Positions 7,788-16,785 of a DNA stretch of 64,000 bases are shown piece after piece. Position numbers and translations under genes: made by a program. The stretch is from positions 1 to 64,000 of the forward strand of contig DXWV01000014.1 in NCBI GenBank assembly GCA_019416685.1, written 5' to 3'. Every line of letters begins with the position of its first letter. The stretch's first letter is position 1. The notes beneath the pieces were generated by a model. It ran no database searches and had not been told where the DNA came from. It saw only the letters and a list, made by a program, of their open reading frames with translations. The DNA comes from Bacteroides sp. (GTDB lineage Bacteria; Bacteroidota; Bacteroidia; Bacteroidales; Bacteroidaceae).

Positions 7788-8015
7788 ATGATAACAAAGG
7801 GATATGAAATATATAAAAGATCAGCTTGCATTTTATTGTTAATATTTGTGTCCTTATGCATAAATGAAATGAATAATGTCGTCGCCAGTGATTTGTCTAT
7901 ATCACTAAATGGTATTGAACTTCAGGGTATTCCGGGGGCTTCGGATGATTATATCATTCACTCTGTTCATGCCTCAGAAAATTGTTGTAATACAAATTTC
8001 TACGACATGGTATAA
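7788..8015 (+). CDS. Small exported protein, first gene of the fimbrial operon
   Basis: About 75 aa from ATG 7788, which has AAGAAAGG 9 bp upstream; ATG 7779 would add three residues. A charged start (YKRS) and hydrophobic core (ACILLLIFVSLCI) look like a signal peptide, with cleavage possible after VVA. The mature part is about 45 residues with a Cys-Cys pair near the end. The stop overlaps the next start by one base (TAATG), arguing for translation and coupling to the fimbrillin gene. No family recognised; it could be a pilus accessory protein or a leader peptide. Confidence 0.55.
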   Translation: MITKGYEIYKRSACILLLIFVSLCINEMNNVVASDLSISLNGIELQGIPGASDDYIIHSVHASENCCNTNFYDMV

Positions 8016-9847
8016 TGATGACAAAAATAGCAATACATATAACTAATCTTTTTTATCTGACTTTTCTGATATTGATGTCGAGCTGTGTGCATGAGATCTA
8101 TTTATCAGAAGAGCCGGGTGAGGAAAAGGAGGAGCCAACGGACAAGGTACGAATAGAAATATTTACCCGTGCTAACCCGTATAATCTTCCTACGACAAGA
8201 GCCGCTGAGAGTGAAGTTGGTATGACTCCATGGGTTCTTGTGTTCAAAGGAAATGATGCAAATGCTACTTTTGTTGAGGCTGTTCAGGCTTTTGAGCTTG
8301 TAGGTAAGCGATATGTGATACTAACCAGGCAACCGGCTGGTACTAAGTATCAGTTGCTGATATTGGCGAATCCGTTGAATAATAGATTTTGTTATGGAGA
8401 TGCCAGTACCCTGTATGAATTTACAAAGGATAAACTTTTAGATAAATTGACGAATCCAAACGTAGCGACATTGTCCGATGCTTGTACAAAGTTACTGACA
8501 GAACCATTGCCAAGTCCTTCTTTTACTGTTCCATTTAGCGGTGCAAATCAAACTATTCCAATGAGTTATCTATTAGAGGTAGATAAGATAGATAATACAA
8601 CGAAGATAGAGAATAATGATAAAAGTTCATTGTTGCTTGTCCGGGCACTGGCTAAGATGGTAATTGTTAATAAGGCAACTAATTTTGAATTCAAGGGAGT
8701 TATGGCTGTAGTAAATGCTCCTCGTCAAGGGCGATTGCATAAACTGGGCAATTCTATCATGAATAATACTTCTAATTTGACAGAGTATCAATATGATATT
8801 AATTACTCTGCTCCTTTGGTTACAGCAGAAACTGTGGCTGTAGGAGAGCAAAGTACGGAGAATAATCCGATCTACTTATACGAGTCTGATACGCAGAATA
8901 ATACTTATGTTATAATTAAAGGAACATATGAAAATAAGGACTATTATTATAAAATGGCAATTGTTAATACTGCCCTGGAATCGATGAATATAGTACGAAA
9001 CCGTGTCTATACGTTTACGATAATTACTGCCAAAGGTCCCGGATATGATACAATGGGTGATGCCAAAGTTGCTAAACCTTCTAATATTGATCTTGATTTT
9101 AAGATATTAGTCGATGATAGTGATTCTTATGAGATCATGGCCAATAATGACTACTATCTGGGAGTAAGTAATTCTGTTTTTATAACTTATTATACAGGTA
9201 CTGTGGAAAAGGAGTATGAGGCTTTTAAGTTAGTTACTGATTGCAGAACTGATTTTCCTGATTCAAGAACCATAAGCACTAATAGGGAAGTACTTGACGG
9301 TTCGTTTAATTTGTCATATCCTGCAGATGGAATTATTCCGATAGTTGATGGCGGCATTACTCCACGTATTACTCCTGTGGGAGTTTATGTTACGGAACGG
9401 TTAATGTGGTATGAAGATACCCAATATACCAGTGGAGGTGTACAAAGAGATAATGCATATGTAACTCTTAAACTCGGAAATCTGGAGAAACAAATTCATA
9501 TCAGACAAAGGAAAGCGATTCCTGCTACAGGAGCGACGCTTAAATATATGCCTACTGCTGATATAAATCCTGCAGGTTATGAAGTGAAGTACTATTGCCT
9601 TTCGGCATATGTGGAAGATGGTAGTGATGATCCTAAAAGCTGGATAAAGTTACGTCCTTCTACGGGGGTACATCGGGAAGATACCGATAATATTACGGTA
9701 GATGACGGGACAATTCTTATTGAGGTCTTACCCAATATCGGTTCTGTATCGAGGAGTGGCATTATCTATCTGACAACTATAAAGGATCCTAACTCAAATC
9801 CGAGTGGCAATAGTATGCAGCGTATTAAAATAAATATTAATCAATAA
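8015..9847 (+). CDS. Fimbrillin-like lipoprotein (probable minor or tip subunit)
   Basis: 610 aa. N-terminal lipoprotein signal ends in L-M-S-S-C (residues 20-24). A pro-segment follows with an Arg site (P-T-T-R-A-A-E-S), the kind of place where type V pilins are cut by Arg-specific proteases. The body shows the fimbrillin pattern of an N-terminal beta domain with hydrophobic strands (TPWVLVFKG, YQLLILANP, ALAKMVIVN) and a C-terminal region with Ig-like strands (YVTLKLGNLEKQIHIRQR). As the first large gene of an operon with DUF3575, DUF3868, Mfa1 and Mfa2 homologues, it is most likely an accessory or tip component. Confidence 0.7.
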   Translation: MMTKIAIHITNLFYLTFLILMSSCVHEIYLSEEPGEEKEEPTDKVRIEIFTRANPYNLPTTRAAESEVGMTPWVLVFKGNDANATFVEAVQAFELVGKRYVILTRQPAGTKYQLLILANPLNNRFCYGDASTLYEFTKDKLLDKLTNPNVATLSDACTKLLTEPLPSPSFTVPFSGANQTIPMSYLLEVDKIDNTTKIENNDKSSLLLVRALAKMVIVNKATNFEFKGVMAVVNAPRQGRLHKLGNSIMNNTSNLTEYQYDINYSAPLVTAETVAVGEQSTENNPIYLYESDTQNNTYVIIKGTYENKDYYYKMAIVNTALESMNIVRNRVYTFTIITAKGPGYDTMGDAKVAKPSNIDLDFKILVDDSDSYEIMANNDYYLGVSNSVFITYYTGTVEKEYEAFKLVTDCRTDFPDSRTISTNREVLDGSFNLSYPADGIIPIVDGGITPRITPVGVYVTERLMWYEDTQYTSGGVQRDNAYVTLKLGNLEKQIHIRQRKAIPATGATLKYMPTADINPAGYEVKYYCLSAYVEDGSDDPKSWIKLRPSTGVHREDTDNITVDDGTILIEVLPNIGSVSRSGIIYLTTIKDPNSNPSGNSMQRIKININQ

Positions 9848-9879
9848 GTTTCTGTATCATCAAATTAAAAGCAATATAA

Positions 9880-10452
9880 ATGAAAAAAGTGCTTATACTC
9901 ATACTGCTTATACTCGGATGCTTTGCGTTCGAGGGTAATGCACAGAAAGTTGCTCTTAAAAGTAATATTCTATATGACCTTACCACTACTATGAATCTTG
10001 GTTTAGAGTTAGGGTTGGCTCGTAAGTGGACTTTGGATATCCCCGTTAACTATAATCCATGGAAACCAGCCGACGGAGAACGTTTGCGTCATTGGGCCAT
10101 ACAACCGGAGGTTCGTTATTGGTTCTGTGAACGTTTCAATCGTACGTTCATCGGTATTCACGGACATTATTCGGACTTCAATGTCGGTGGCTGGCCTGAT
10201 TGGTCGTTTATCAGTGAGAATATGCAGAACAACCGTTATCAAGGGCATTTGTACGGTGGAGGTATTTCTGTAGGGCATTCGTGGATTCTGAAAAAACGCT
10301 GGAGTTTAGAAGCATCTGTCGGAATAGGATATGCACGTATTGTATATGAAAAATATCCTTGTACAGAGTGTGGTACCAAGATAAAGGATACGAATAAAAA
10401 CTATTTTGGTCCCACCAAAGCGAGTCTATCACTTATTTACGTAATAAAATAA
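9880..10452 (+). CDS. DUF3575 outer-membrane protein
   Basis: 190 aa. Signal peptide (MKKVLILILLILGCFAFEGNA) then the family-typical opening V-A-L-K-S-N-I-L-Y-D-L-T-T-T-M-N-L-G-L-E. The rest alternates as in a small beta-barrel, with many aromatic residues and a final strand S-L-S-L-I-Y-V-I-K. DUF3575 proteins regularly sit in Bacteroidales fimbrial operons before a DUF3868/OmpA protein. I infer a role in pilus anchoring or export at the outer membrane, not shown experimentally for this gene. Confidence 0.85.
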   Translation: MKKVLILILLILGCFAFEGNAQKVALKSNILYDLTTTMNLGLELGLARKWTLDIPVNYNPWKPADGERLRHWAIQPEVRYWFCERFNRTFIGIHGHYSDFNVGGWPDWSFISENMQNNRYQGHLYGGGISVGHSWILKKRWSLEASVGIGYARIVYEKYPCTECGTKIKDTNKNYFGPTKASLSLIYVIK

Positions 10453-10459
10453 AAAGAGA

Positions 10460-11986
10460 ATGATGAAAAGAAATATACAGTTCATCGTATTAGTATTAGC
10501 TGTTTTATGTCAGAATATGAATTCGGCTATGGCTCAGGACCGTTCTTATGAGGGCGTTGTTTCAGTGAAGCCGATACAACTGGAACAACGGGGTGACTTT
10601 CTTCATATAGATATTGACTTTATCATGAATGATGTGAAGGTGAAGACAGCCAGAGGGATAGATTTTATTCCGCAGTTGGTTGCTCCTACACGTACTTATA
10701 ATCTTCCTAAAGTATCTATCAAAGGGCGTGACGAATATATGGCTTACGAACGCCGGCTTGCGGTAATGAGTGCTAAAGAGAGAAAGGATTATGAACATCC
10801 GTATGTTGTGGAAAAGGGTAAAAAAAGAAAAAGTGATACGATTCAATATAGATACATATTACCTTATGAAACATGGATGGAAGATGCTAAACTGGTTTTA
10901 CAGCGTGATGAGTGTGGTTGTGGTGAGTCTGCATTGATGAGCGTTGAGCCACTTATGGATAGGGTTATATTAGAACGTATACTATTTCCATATGTAGTAG
11001 TACCCCATCTGGCTTATTTGCAACCGATGGCCGAAGAAGTAAAGCGCCGTGATATACAGGCAGAGTGTTTTCTGGACTTTGAGGTGAACAAAATAAATAT
11101 TCGTCCCGAATACATGAACAACCCTAAGGAGTTGACAAAGATTCGTACGATGATTGACGATCTGAAAGCGGATCCGAGTATTAAAGTAAACAGACTGGAT
11201 ATTATTGGTTATGCTTCGCCCGAGGGGTCATTAGCGAATAATAAACGTTTGTCCGAAGGTCGCGCTATGGCATTACGTGATTATCTGGCTGCCAGATATG
11301 ACTTTGCCCGAAATCAGTATTACATCATTTTTGGTGGTGAAAACTGGGATGGACTGGTGAATGCGCTCGATTCGATTGATATAGAGTATAAAGATGAGAT
11401 ATTGGATATCATTAAGAATACTTCTGTTGAACAAGGAAGAGAAGCTAAACTGATGAGGTTTCGCGGAGGCGTACCTTACCGTTATATGTTGAAAAATATA
11501 TTTCCAAGCTTGCGTGTTGCTATTTGTAGAGTGAATTATGATATTAAGAACTTCGATGTAGACGAGGCGCGGGAGGTGATAAAGAAACGTCCTCAGAACC
11601 TGAGCCTGAATGAAATGTTTCTGGTGGCTAATACTTACCCGGTAGGTTCGCAAGAGTTTATTGATGTGTTTGAAACAGCTGTCCGGATGTATCCAGAAGA
11701 TGAGGTTGCTAATATGAATGCCGCTGCTGCCGCTATTTCACGCAATGATCTGGTTTCTGCAGAGCGCTATCTGGGTGTGGTAAATTCTAAAAAGTATTTA
11801 CCGGAATATATGAATGCTATGGGTGTATTAATGTTATTAAAAGGAGAGTATGATGATGCGGAGAAGTACTTAAAAGCCGCTGCCGAATCGGGTCTGGAAG
11901 CTGCCGGACACAATTTGGAAGAATTGGCTACGAAAAAAGCGAATGCAGCTGAAATTGAAAATAAAAACCAAAAACAAAAGAGATAA
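10460..11986 (+). CDS. DUF3868 protein with OmpA-like domain
   Basis: 508 aa. Signal peptide to about residue 26 (NSAMA), DUF3868 N-terminal domain (about 30-190, typical S-Y-E-G-V-V-S-V-K-P start), then an OmpA-like peptidoglycan-binding domain (about 205-300, with L-D-I-I-G-Y-A-S-P-E-G-S and N-x2-L-S-E-G-R-A). The C-terminal part (390-490) is helical and TPR-like. The OmpA domain would tie the complex to the cell wall. The gene follows DUF3575 by 7 bp and precedes the major pilin, a fixed order in Mfa-type fimbrial loci of Bacteroides. Confidence 0.88.
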   Translation: MMKRNIQFIVLVLAVLCQNMNSAMAQDRSYEGVVSVKPIQLEQRGDFLHIDIDFIMNDVKVKTARGIDFIPQLVAPTRTYNLPKVSIKGRDEYMAYERRLAVMSAKERKDYEHPYVVEKGKKRKSDTIQYRYILPYETWMEDAKLVLQRDECGCGESALMSVEPLMDRVILERILFPYVVVPHLAYLQPMAEEVKRRDIQAECFLDFEVNKINIRPEYMNNPKELTKIRTMIDDLKADPSIKVNRLDIIGYASPEGSLANNKRLSEGRAMALRDYLAARYDFARNQYYIIFGGENWDGLVNALDSIDIEYKDEILDIIKNTSVEQGREAKLMRFRGGVPYRYMLKNIFPSLRVAICRVNYDIKNFDVDEAREVIKKRPQNLSLNEMFLVANTYPVGSQEFIDVFETAVRMYPEDEVANMNAAAAAISRNDLVSAERYLGVVNSKKYLPEYMNAMGVLMLLKGEYDDAEKYLKAAAESGLEAAGHNLEELATKKANAAEIENKNQKQKR

Positions 11987-12024
11987 ATATTTTAGTTATA
12001 AACACTTTAAGTTAATTGTAAACA

Positions 12025-13662
12025 ATGAGAAAAAAGAATCTTTTTATGTTAGCACTTGCTTCTATGGCATTTGTGGCATGTAGTAATGAAGACATTGTGC
12101 CGGTGGTCGAAGATATCGATTATGGCGTGGTAACCGATCCTACGGGAGAGGCATGGGTAGCTATGGCGATTAAAACTCCGTCTCAGGCAAATTCTCGTGG
12201 CTTGAACAATCCGGATTATCAAAACGGAACTGCTGTTGAATCAGAACTGAAGAAAGTTAGAGCTATCTTTTTTACAGCAGATGTTGATCCTGAAGTAACG
12301 GCTGATATCACATTGACCAATGCTGAAGCAGGTGTGGATGCTACCGGACAACCTACAGGAAGTGCAGGTACTGCATTTAAAGTACCGGCAACCTCTAAGC
12401 GTATTTTGATTGTGGCCAATCCTTCTTCAACTTTCCAGAATGATGGTGTCAACAATAAATGGATCACTGGCACAAAGTATTCTGTTGTTAATGCAGCCCT
12501 TACAAATACTGCAGCCAGTATATCTTCAACCAATGGTTTTATGATGACAAATGCTAAGGGAGATCTGGAACCTTCGGTTACTGATGCTGGCGCTACTTTG
12601 GGTGATCCGAAAGATCTGTCTCTTTATAAAACAGATGCCGGAGCAAAAGCCAACCCTTTGACTATCAATATTGACCGTGTGGTAGCAAAAGTTCGTGTTA
12701 CTATTACACAAACAAGTGCCAAGGCGGATATATCTGATGCAAAATGGGTGTTGAATACAACGAATAAGAGTTACTATCCTCTTTCAAAGAGAACTCCGAC
12801 ATGGTTGGAACAGCAGAATGTTCCTACAGGAGGTTTCCGTGCTCCGTTTGACCAATATAAGAAAGGCTCTTATAGAATAGACCCTAATTATACATCTCAT
12901 GCAGGAGCTTACAATGTATATGATGAAACTCATGATGAAGTAGCTAATCCGATTCCTTGGCATCTAACTACAGAAAGTGAATATTGTCTTGAAAATACTC
13001 AGAATAAGGCTGGTAATACGCATGACAATACAACGCAGATATTGGTGAAAGCTAAATATATGCCTAAAGAGTATAAGACAGCGGACGGTCAAACTACTAC
13101 TGATCAGGAAATAAGTAAAGACTGGATGATGATTGACGGTGGTTTTTATACCTTTACTACATTGATGGATTGGATTGAAGCGGAACTGAACTATAAGTAT
13201 CTTAGTAATCATCCGGATCCTAGCATTATCACTACACCTTTGACTACTGCATTGAATAAATATCTGGATGATATAGGTGTAACTGCTATAACCCTTCCTG
13301 CTACAGCTGATGCAGCTGCTATCGCACTTCTTAAAACAGCTTTTACTGCTAAGCAAGCTGCTGTAGAACTTGAAGATGACAGAGCAAAAACGGTAGGTGT
13401 TCTTACTTATTATAAAGGAGGTTATAGCTTCTATAAAGCGATGATCAAGCATGATGATACCAATTTAGCTGTCAATGAACTGGGTGAGTTTGGTGTAGTT
13501 CGTAATTCTGTTTATGATATTACAGTCACTAAATTCAACGAGCCTGGATATCCTACGATTCCTCCTGTAACGGCAGATCCGGATGAAGATGATGATCTTC
13601 GGATGTCTATTTTGATTGATGTTAATCCATGGACATGGTATACTCAGGAAGTAGAGTTCTAA
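12025..13662 (+). CDS. Mfa1-family major fimbrial subunit (type V pilin)
   Basis: 545 aa. Lipoprotein signal with lipobox F-V-A-C at residues 16-19. The pro-region ends at an Arg-Gly site (A-N-S-R-G-L-N-N), a plausible protease cleavage point that frees the donor-strand groove. Then comes the Mfa1/FimA beta-sandwich, with a C-terminal strand ending N-P-W-T-W-Y-T-Q-E-V-E-F as in Mfa1-family pilins. Lipid-anchored precursors are cut at the surface and polymerise by strand exchange. It is followed by a 230-bp gap with two strong hairpins before the anchor gene, consistent with higher expression of the pilin than of the anchor. Confidence 0.88.
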   Translation: MRKKNLFMLALASMAFVACSNEDIVPVVEDIDYGVVTDPTGEAWVAMAIKTPSQANSRGLNNPDYQNGTAVESELKKVRAIFFTADVDPEVTADITLTNAEAGVDATGQPTGSAGTAFKVPATSKRILIVANPSSTFQNDGVNNKWITGTKYSVVNAALTNTAASISSTNGFMMTNAKGDLEPSVTDAGATLGDPKDLSLYKTDAGAKANPLTINIDRVVAKVRVTITQTSAKADISDAKWVLNTTNKSYYPLSKRTPTWLEQQNVPTGGFRAPFDQYKKGSYRIDPNYTSHAGAYNVYDETHDEVANPIPWHLTTESEYCLENTQNKAGNTHDNTTQILVKAKYMPKEYKTADGQTTTDQEISKDWMMIDGGFYTFTTLMDWIEAELNYKYLSNHPDPSIITTPLTTALNKYLDDIGVTAITLPATADAAAIALLKTAFTAKQAAVELEDDRAKTVGVLTYYKGGYSFYKAMIKHDDTNLAVNELGEFGVVRNSVYDITVTKFNEPGYPTIPPVTADPDEDDDLRMSILIDVNPWTWYTQEVEF

Positions 13663-13700
13663 TTTCAGATTAGTAGTTTTATTTAATTCTTTATTTAAGA

Positions 13701-13766
13701 GTTGTGGGAGGGTAATAACTCCCACAACCTTACTTATAACTCATAAAAAAGTTTCCGGAAACTTTT
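13701..13766 (+). promoter_or_regulatory. Tandem hairpins between pilin and anchor genes
   Basis: GTTGTGGGAG (13701-13710) pairs perfectly with CTCCCACAAC (13719-13728). A second, loopless 20-bp palindrome centred on TTTCCGGAAA lies at 13747-13766. Neither has a strong T run on the plus strand. They probably cause partial termination or protect the pilin mRNA 3' end, lowering expression of the downstream anchor gene. Confidence 0.55.
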
Positions 13767-13892
13767 CAGAAAAAACTTCGGGATGTTTAGTTTGATAGAA
13801 TTATTCTTTGTTCTATCCCCCAAATTGGAAATACCGAGAAAAGAGCTTGTTTCTTTTTCACTATATATAATTAAATTAGAAAAATAGATAAT

Positions 13893-14852
13893 ATGAATCT
13901 GAAAAGCCTTATACATTCCATCGCTCTGGGACTTCTTGTTGCTTGTTCCTGGATGATGACTTCATGCGATAGCTTTAATGAAGATCTGCCTGAGTGCCGT
14001 TTGTTCGTTAAGTTTAAGTATGATTATAATATGCTTTTTGCTGATGCATTCCATACACAAGTAGATAAAGTAGAACTTTATGTATTTGACAAAGATGGTA
14101 AATTCCTATTCAAGCAGGCAGAAGAAGGTGCTTCACTGGGGACAGGCTATTACCGTATGGCGGTAGAATTACCCGTTGGCGAATACCAGTTTATGGCATG
14201 GGCAGGTGCGCGTGATTCATATGATATAGCTTCACTGACAGCAGGTGTTTCTACCCTTACGGATTTGAAGTTGCAACTGAAGCGCGAATCGTCTCTCATT
14301 ATGAACCAGAAATTAGAACCATTGTGGTATGGCGAGATTATTGATGTGGAATTCACAGGTACTCATAATCAGACGGAGTTGATAAATCTCATAAAAGACA
14401 CCAATAAAGTACGGTTCTTATTTCAGGGTTATTCGGATGATGACTGGGAGTTAAACATGAATGATTATGATTATGAGATTATCGAATCAAATGGTTATCT
14501 GAATTACGATAACTCTTTGCTGGATGATGATGTTCTGAGTTTCCGCCCCTACCATATGGAACAGAATGATCTTTCACTTGTAGCAGTGGAACTCAATACA
14601 ATGCGGTTTATGGCCGATCGTCCCACTCGTTTTATCGTGACGGAGAAAGCTACAGGACGGAAAGTTTTCAATATTAATCTGACTAATTATTTGAAGATGT
14701 CTGCTATGGAAGGAAGCTTTCCTAATGCACAGGAGTATCTGGACCGTGAAGATGAATATAAGATATCCTTTTTCTTCTCCGAATCGTGGCTGGCCGTACA
14801 GATCAATATCAATGGCTGGACGTATTACTTTCAGGATGAAGACGATTTTTGA
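13893..14852 (+). CDS. FimB/Mfa2-family fimbrial anchor subunit
   Basis: 319 aa. Lipoprotein signal ending in M-M-T-S-C (about residue 25), then the family signature D-x-P-E-C-R-L-F-V-K-F-K-Y-D-Y-N-M, repeated V-E-L-Y-V-F-D and an A-W-A-G motif. FimB/Mfa2 proteins form the base of the pilus: their lipid stays in the outer membrane, and they fix length and anchor the first pilin. The position directly after the Mfa1-type gene agrees. An acidic tail (Y-F-Q-D-E-D-D-F) ends the protein. Confidence 0.9.
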   Translation: MNLKSLIHSIALGLLVACSWMMTSCDSFNEDLPECRLFVKFKYDYNMLFADAFHTQVDKVELYVFDKDGKFLFKQAEEGASLGTGYYRMAVELPVGEYQFMAWAGARDSYDIASLTAGVSTLTDLKLQLKRESSLIMNQKLEPLWYGEIIDVEFTGTHNQTELINLIKDTNKVRFLFQGYSDDDWELNMNDYDYEIIESNGYLNYDNSLLDDDVLSFRPYHMEQNDLSLVAVELNTMRFMADRPTRFIVTEKATGRKVFNINLTNYLKMSAMEGSFPNAQEYLDREDEYKISFFFSESWLAVQININGWTYYFQDEDDF

Positions 14853-14890
14853 TAAAAAGTGTATAGGCTGACATATTGAATAAAAAGATA

Positions 14891-14915
14891 AAGAGAATGT
14901 ATATAACATTCTCTT
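14891..14915 (+). terminator. Hairpin after the anchor gene
   Basis: AAGAGAATGT and ACATTCTCTT form a perfect 10-bp stem with a 5-nt loop, 38 bp past the stop. The T run is weak, so it may be a partial terminator or mRNA end-protecting hairpin. Confidence 0.55.
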
Positions 14916-14981
14916 AAAGGCACTTATACTTCTTCGATGTGAATCGCGGGGTATATTATATTGTTTGTTTTGTTTGTGTGT

Positions 14982-15025
14982 GCCCCTATTTCCTCTAAGT
15001 GTAGATGTGTAATAGGGGCTTTTTT
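14982..15025 (+). terminator. Strong intrinsic terminator ahead of the 100-aa gene
   Basis: GCCCCTATT (14982-14990) pairs with AATAGGGGC (15011-15019), followed by six T. It ends the fimbrial operon, or acts as an attenuator in the leader of the gene starting at 15074. Confidence 0.75.
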
Positions 15026-15073
15026 ACAAAACAATAAAAGAATATTAATAATCAAAACCAACTGAGGAAAATA

Positions 15074-15376
15074 ATGATGAATTCAAAACTTGAAAAAATT
15101 CTGATGCAGGAAGCATCCAATACCAACCGTATCTATCTACACTATCGCCCGCAGCATGAGCATTGGGTAGCTTATGAGCAGTCGGCACTGAATCTGCTGT
15201 CGCTTGCTCCTTTGCTTTTACCTGCTGAAGAGATATTTTCTGATGCGGAAATACGTCTTCGCTATGCTACTGTCAACTTTGAGCAAATGGATCGCTATAA
15301 TTTACCGGTCTACTGCACATTGTTGGGAGACGATATCATGGAATTGACCACTGAACTGCCTTTAGAAGAAAATTAA
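15074..15376 (+). CDS. Conserved-looking small protein of unknown function
   Basis: 100 aa, soluble, no signal peptide, acidic C-terminus (ELTTELPLEEN). ATG 15074 is preceded by GAGGAAA at good spacing. The repeated pattern Y-L-H-Y-R-P-Q-H-E-H-W-V-A-Y-E-Q-S and balanced codon use suggest a real gene, but I do not recognise the family. It is separated from the fimbrial operon by a strong terminator, so it may have its own promoter or depend on read-through. Confidence 0.65.
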   Translation: MMNSKLEKILMQEASNTNRIYLHYRPQHEHWVAYEQSALNLLSLAPLLLPAEEIFSDAEIRLRYATVNFEQMDRYNLPVYCTLLGDDIMELTTELPLEEN

Positions 15377-15694
15377 CCTATTGATAATTTATGACTTACA
15401 TTGCCTGCTTGCAGGATAGGCATACTTTGTATGCGGGCAAGGCGTGGTCTGTAAGCAGGCTCTACAGTCTCTGTGAAGGGAGGGGATAATTTCCCTTTTG
15501 AAAGAAGTTTTGATGAATGATAAACAAGTGATAGATGCTTTGCCTAAGCTGATACAAATGGCAGGCCATGAGATTGTGGAGTTACAATCGGTTTAATGTT
15601 GCAGGTTTTTTTCTTATTCGTCCTTTTAAAAAATAAATGCCCAACTGATTTATGAATTTCTCCTTGATTAGTTGGGCATATTATATTGATGGGG
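15377..15694 (+). other. Gene-poor interval with two possible short ORFs
   Basis: Two short open frames lie here: 15391-15489 (32 aa, from MTYIACLQ) and 15513-15596 (27 aa, from MNDKQVIDALPKLIQ, preceded by GAAAGAAG). Neither can be supported beyond having a start and a plausible ribosome-binding site. A 15-bp stretch at 15441-15455 recurs with one mismatch at 48015-48029. Confidence 0.3.
15628..15679 (-). terminator. Terminator of the mgtA-porin operon
   Basis: ATGCCCAACT (15637-15646) pairs with AGTTGGGCAT (15670-15679). On the minus strand it runs into TTTATTTTTT, 16 bp after the porin stop. Confidence 0.8.
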
Positions 15695-16768
15695 TTAAAG
15701 TGGCAGACTGAATGCATATGAAGCCCGCAACATTCCAATAGAAAAAGTTCCTTCTTTGTTATTGATTAAATGGAAAGTCGGTTGCAGATTAAAATTCCTT
15801 TTCATACAAATCTTCCAGGTTAATTCACAAGTAACTTCTCGTCCATATGTATATCGGGCACAATTCATAAATGCTCCTAATGTGTTCTCTTTAGAATTGA
15901 ATACAATATTTGAGAGTGTTACTCCCAATCCTGTATATCGTTTGCACCCTTCATTTATTGATAGGTTAGTGGAGTACTGTGCGAGGAGGTTTATTTCTTT
16001 CCGTTTTTTTCTGAACAGGCATTGTTCAAGATAAAACCATCCGGAAAAATTTATTTTCTTCTCTTCCAATGTTTGTTCTCCATTCTCATTATTACTATAC
16101 AAGCTATTATGTATAGCAAAACCACTAGAATACAAGCCATGATAAGTTCGGTTTTGTTGGTAAGAAAGTTCTGATATATTAAAAATTCCTTCCTGCGATG
16201 GGCAGATAGAAAACACGTTTTTTCCTTTCTCAAATACTTTGTGAGCCACTCCGTTATAAAGACTGCACTGTAACTGCCAGTGATTATTTATTTTATAATC
16301 CAGATGTATACACATTGCCGACAATGGATAATTTCCTAACGGATAATTGGCCGAAAGGGTAGGGAAGATACCACAGGAACTATTGGTAAACAGAGTAGTA
16401 CAGGGGGATACGAAATAATCTTCATTGACATTACGAATCCCGGTAAACAATAATATATCTCTGATTTTTTGTGTATATCCTAAAATAGCTAATCCGTAAG
16501 CCATATTGGTCTCTTCTATATTAGAGTATATCTGCCAGTCGCTGGCAATGGGCCGGGCACTGGTTTTAAATATATGGATTGAAGCGTAATTAAATCTACC
16601 ATTCTTTCCTATATCTACTGAAGTTTCAAATCTCAGAAGATTGACCCAGTTTGCCGAACTTTTGAAATTATATTGTACCTCTGTGGTATATGTAGCATCA
16701 ATTGTTTGTGCAGATATACAGGGTATTATCCCTGTATATCCGGCAAATAACAGAAGAAATTTTTTCAT
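15695..16768 (-). CDS. OprB-like carbohydrate-selective porin homologue
   Basis: 357 aa. Signal peptide (MKKFLLLFAGYTGIIPCISAQ), then alternating beta-strands typical of a 16-strand barrel and ending R-A-S-Y-A-F-S-L-P-L. Features shared with the OprB family include N-F-S-G-W-F-Y-L-E-Q-C-L-F, G-L-G-V-T-L-S-N-I-V-F and E-V-T-C-E-L-T-W-K-I near the C-terminus. The gene follows mgtA by 17 bp with no terminator between. Although OprB members elsewhere pass sugars, the operon suggests this pore is needed under the same, probably low-magnesium, condition. Substrate unproven. Confidence 0.75.
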   Translation of the reverse strand: MKKFLLLFAGYTGIIPCISAQTIDATYTTEVQYNFKSSANWVNLLRFETSVDIGKNGRFNYASIHIFKTSARPIASDWQIYSNIEETNMAYGLAILGYTQKIRDILLFTGIRNVNEDYFVSPCTTLFTNSSCGIFPTLSANYPLGNYPLSAMCIHLDYKINNHWQLQCSLYNGVAHKVFEKGKNVFSICPSQEGIFNISELSYQQNRTYHGLYSSGFAIHNSLYSNNENGEQTLEEKKINFSGWFYLEQCLFRKKRKEINLLAQYSTNLSINEGCKRYTGLGVTLSNIVFNSKENTLGAFMNCARYTYGREVTCELTWKICMKRNFNLQPTFHLINNKEGTFSIGMLRASYAFSLPL

Positions 16769-16785
16769 GGTTTTAGGATGAGTTT

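Noticed and set aside
13747..13766. Intrinsic terminator on the plus strand
   Set aside because: The palindrome has no loop and the following sequence is not a T run; a processing or binding site is as likely.
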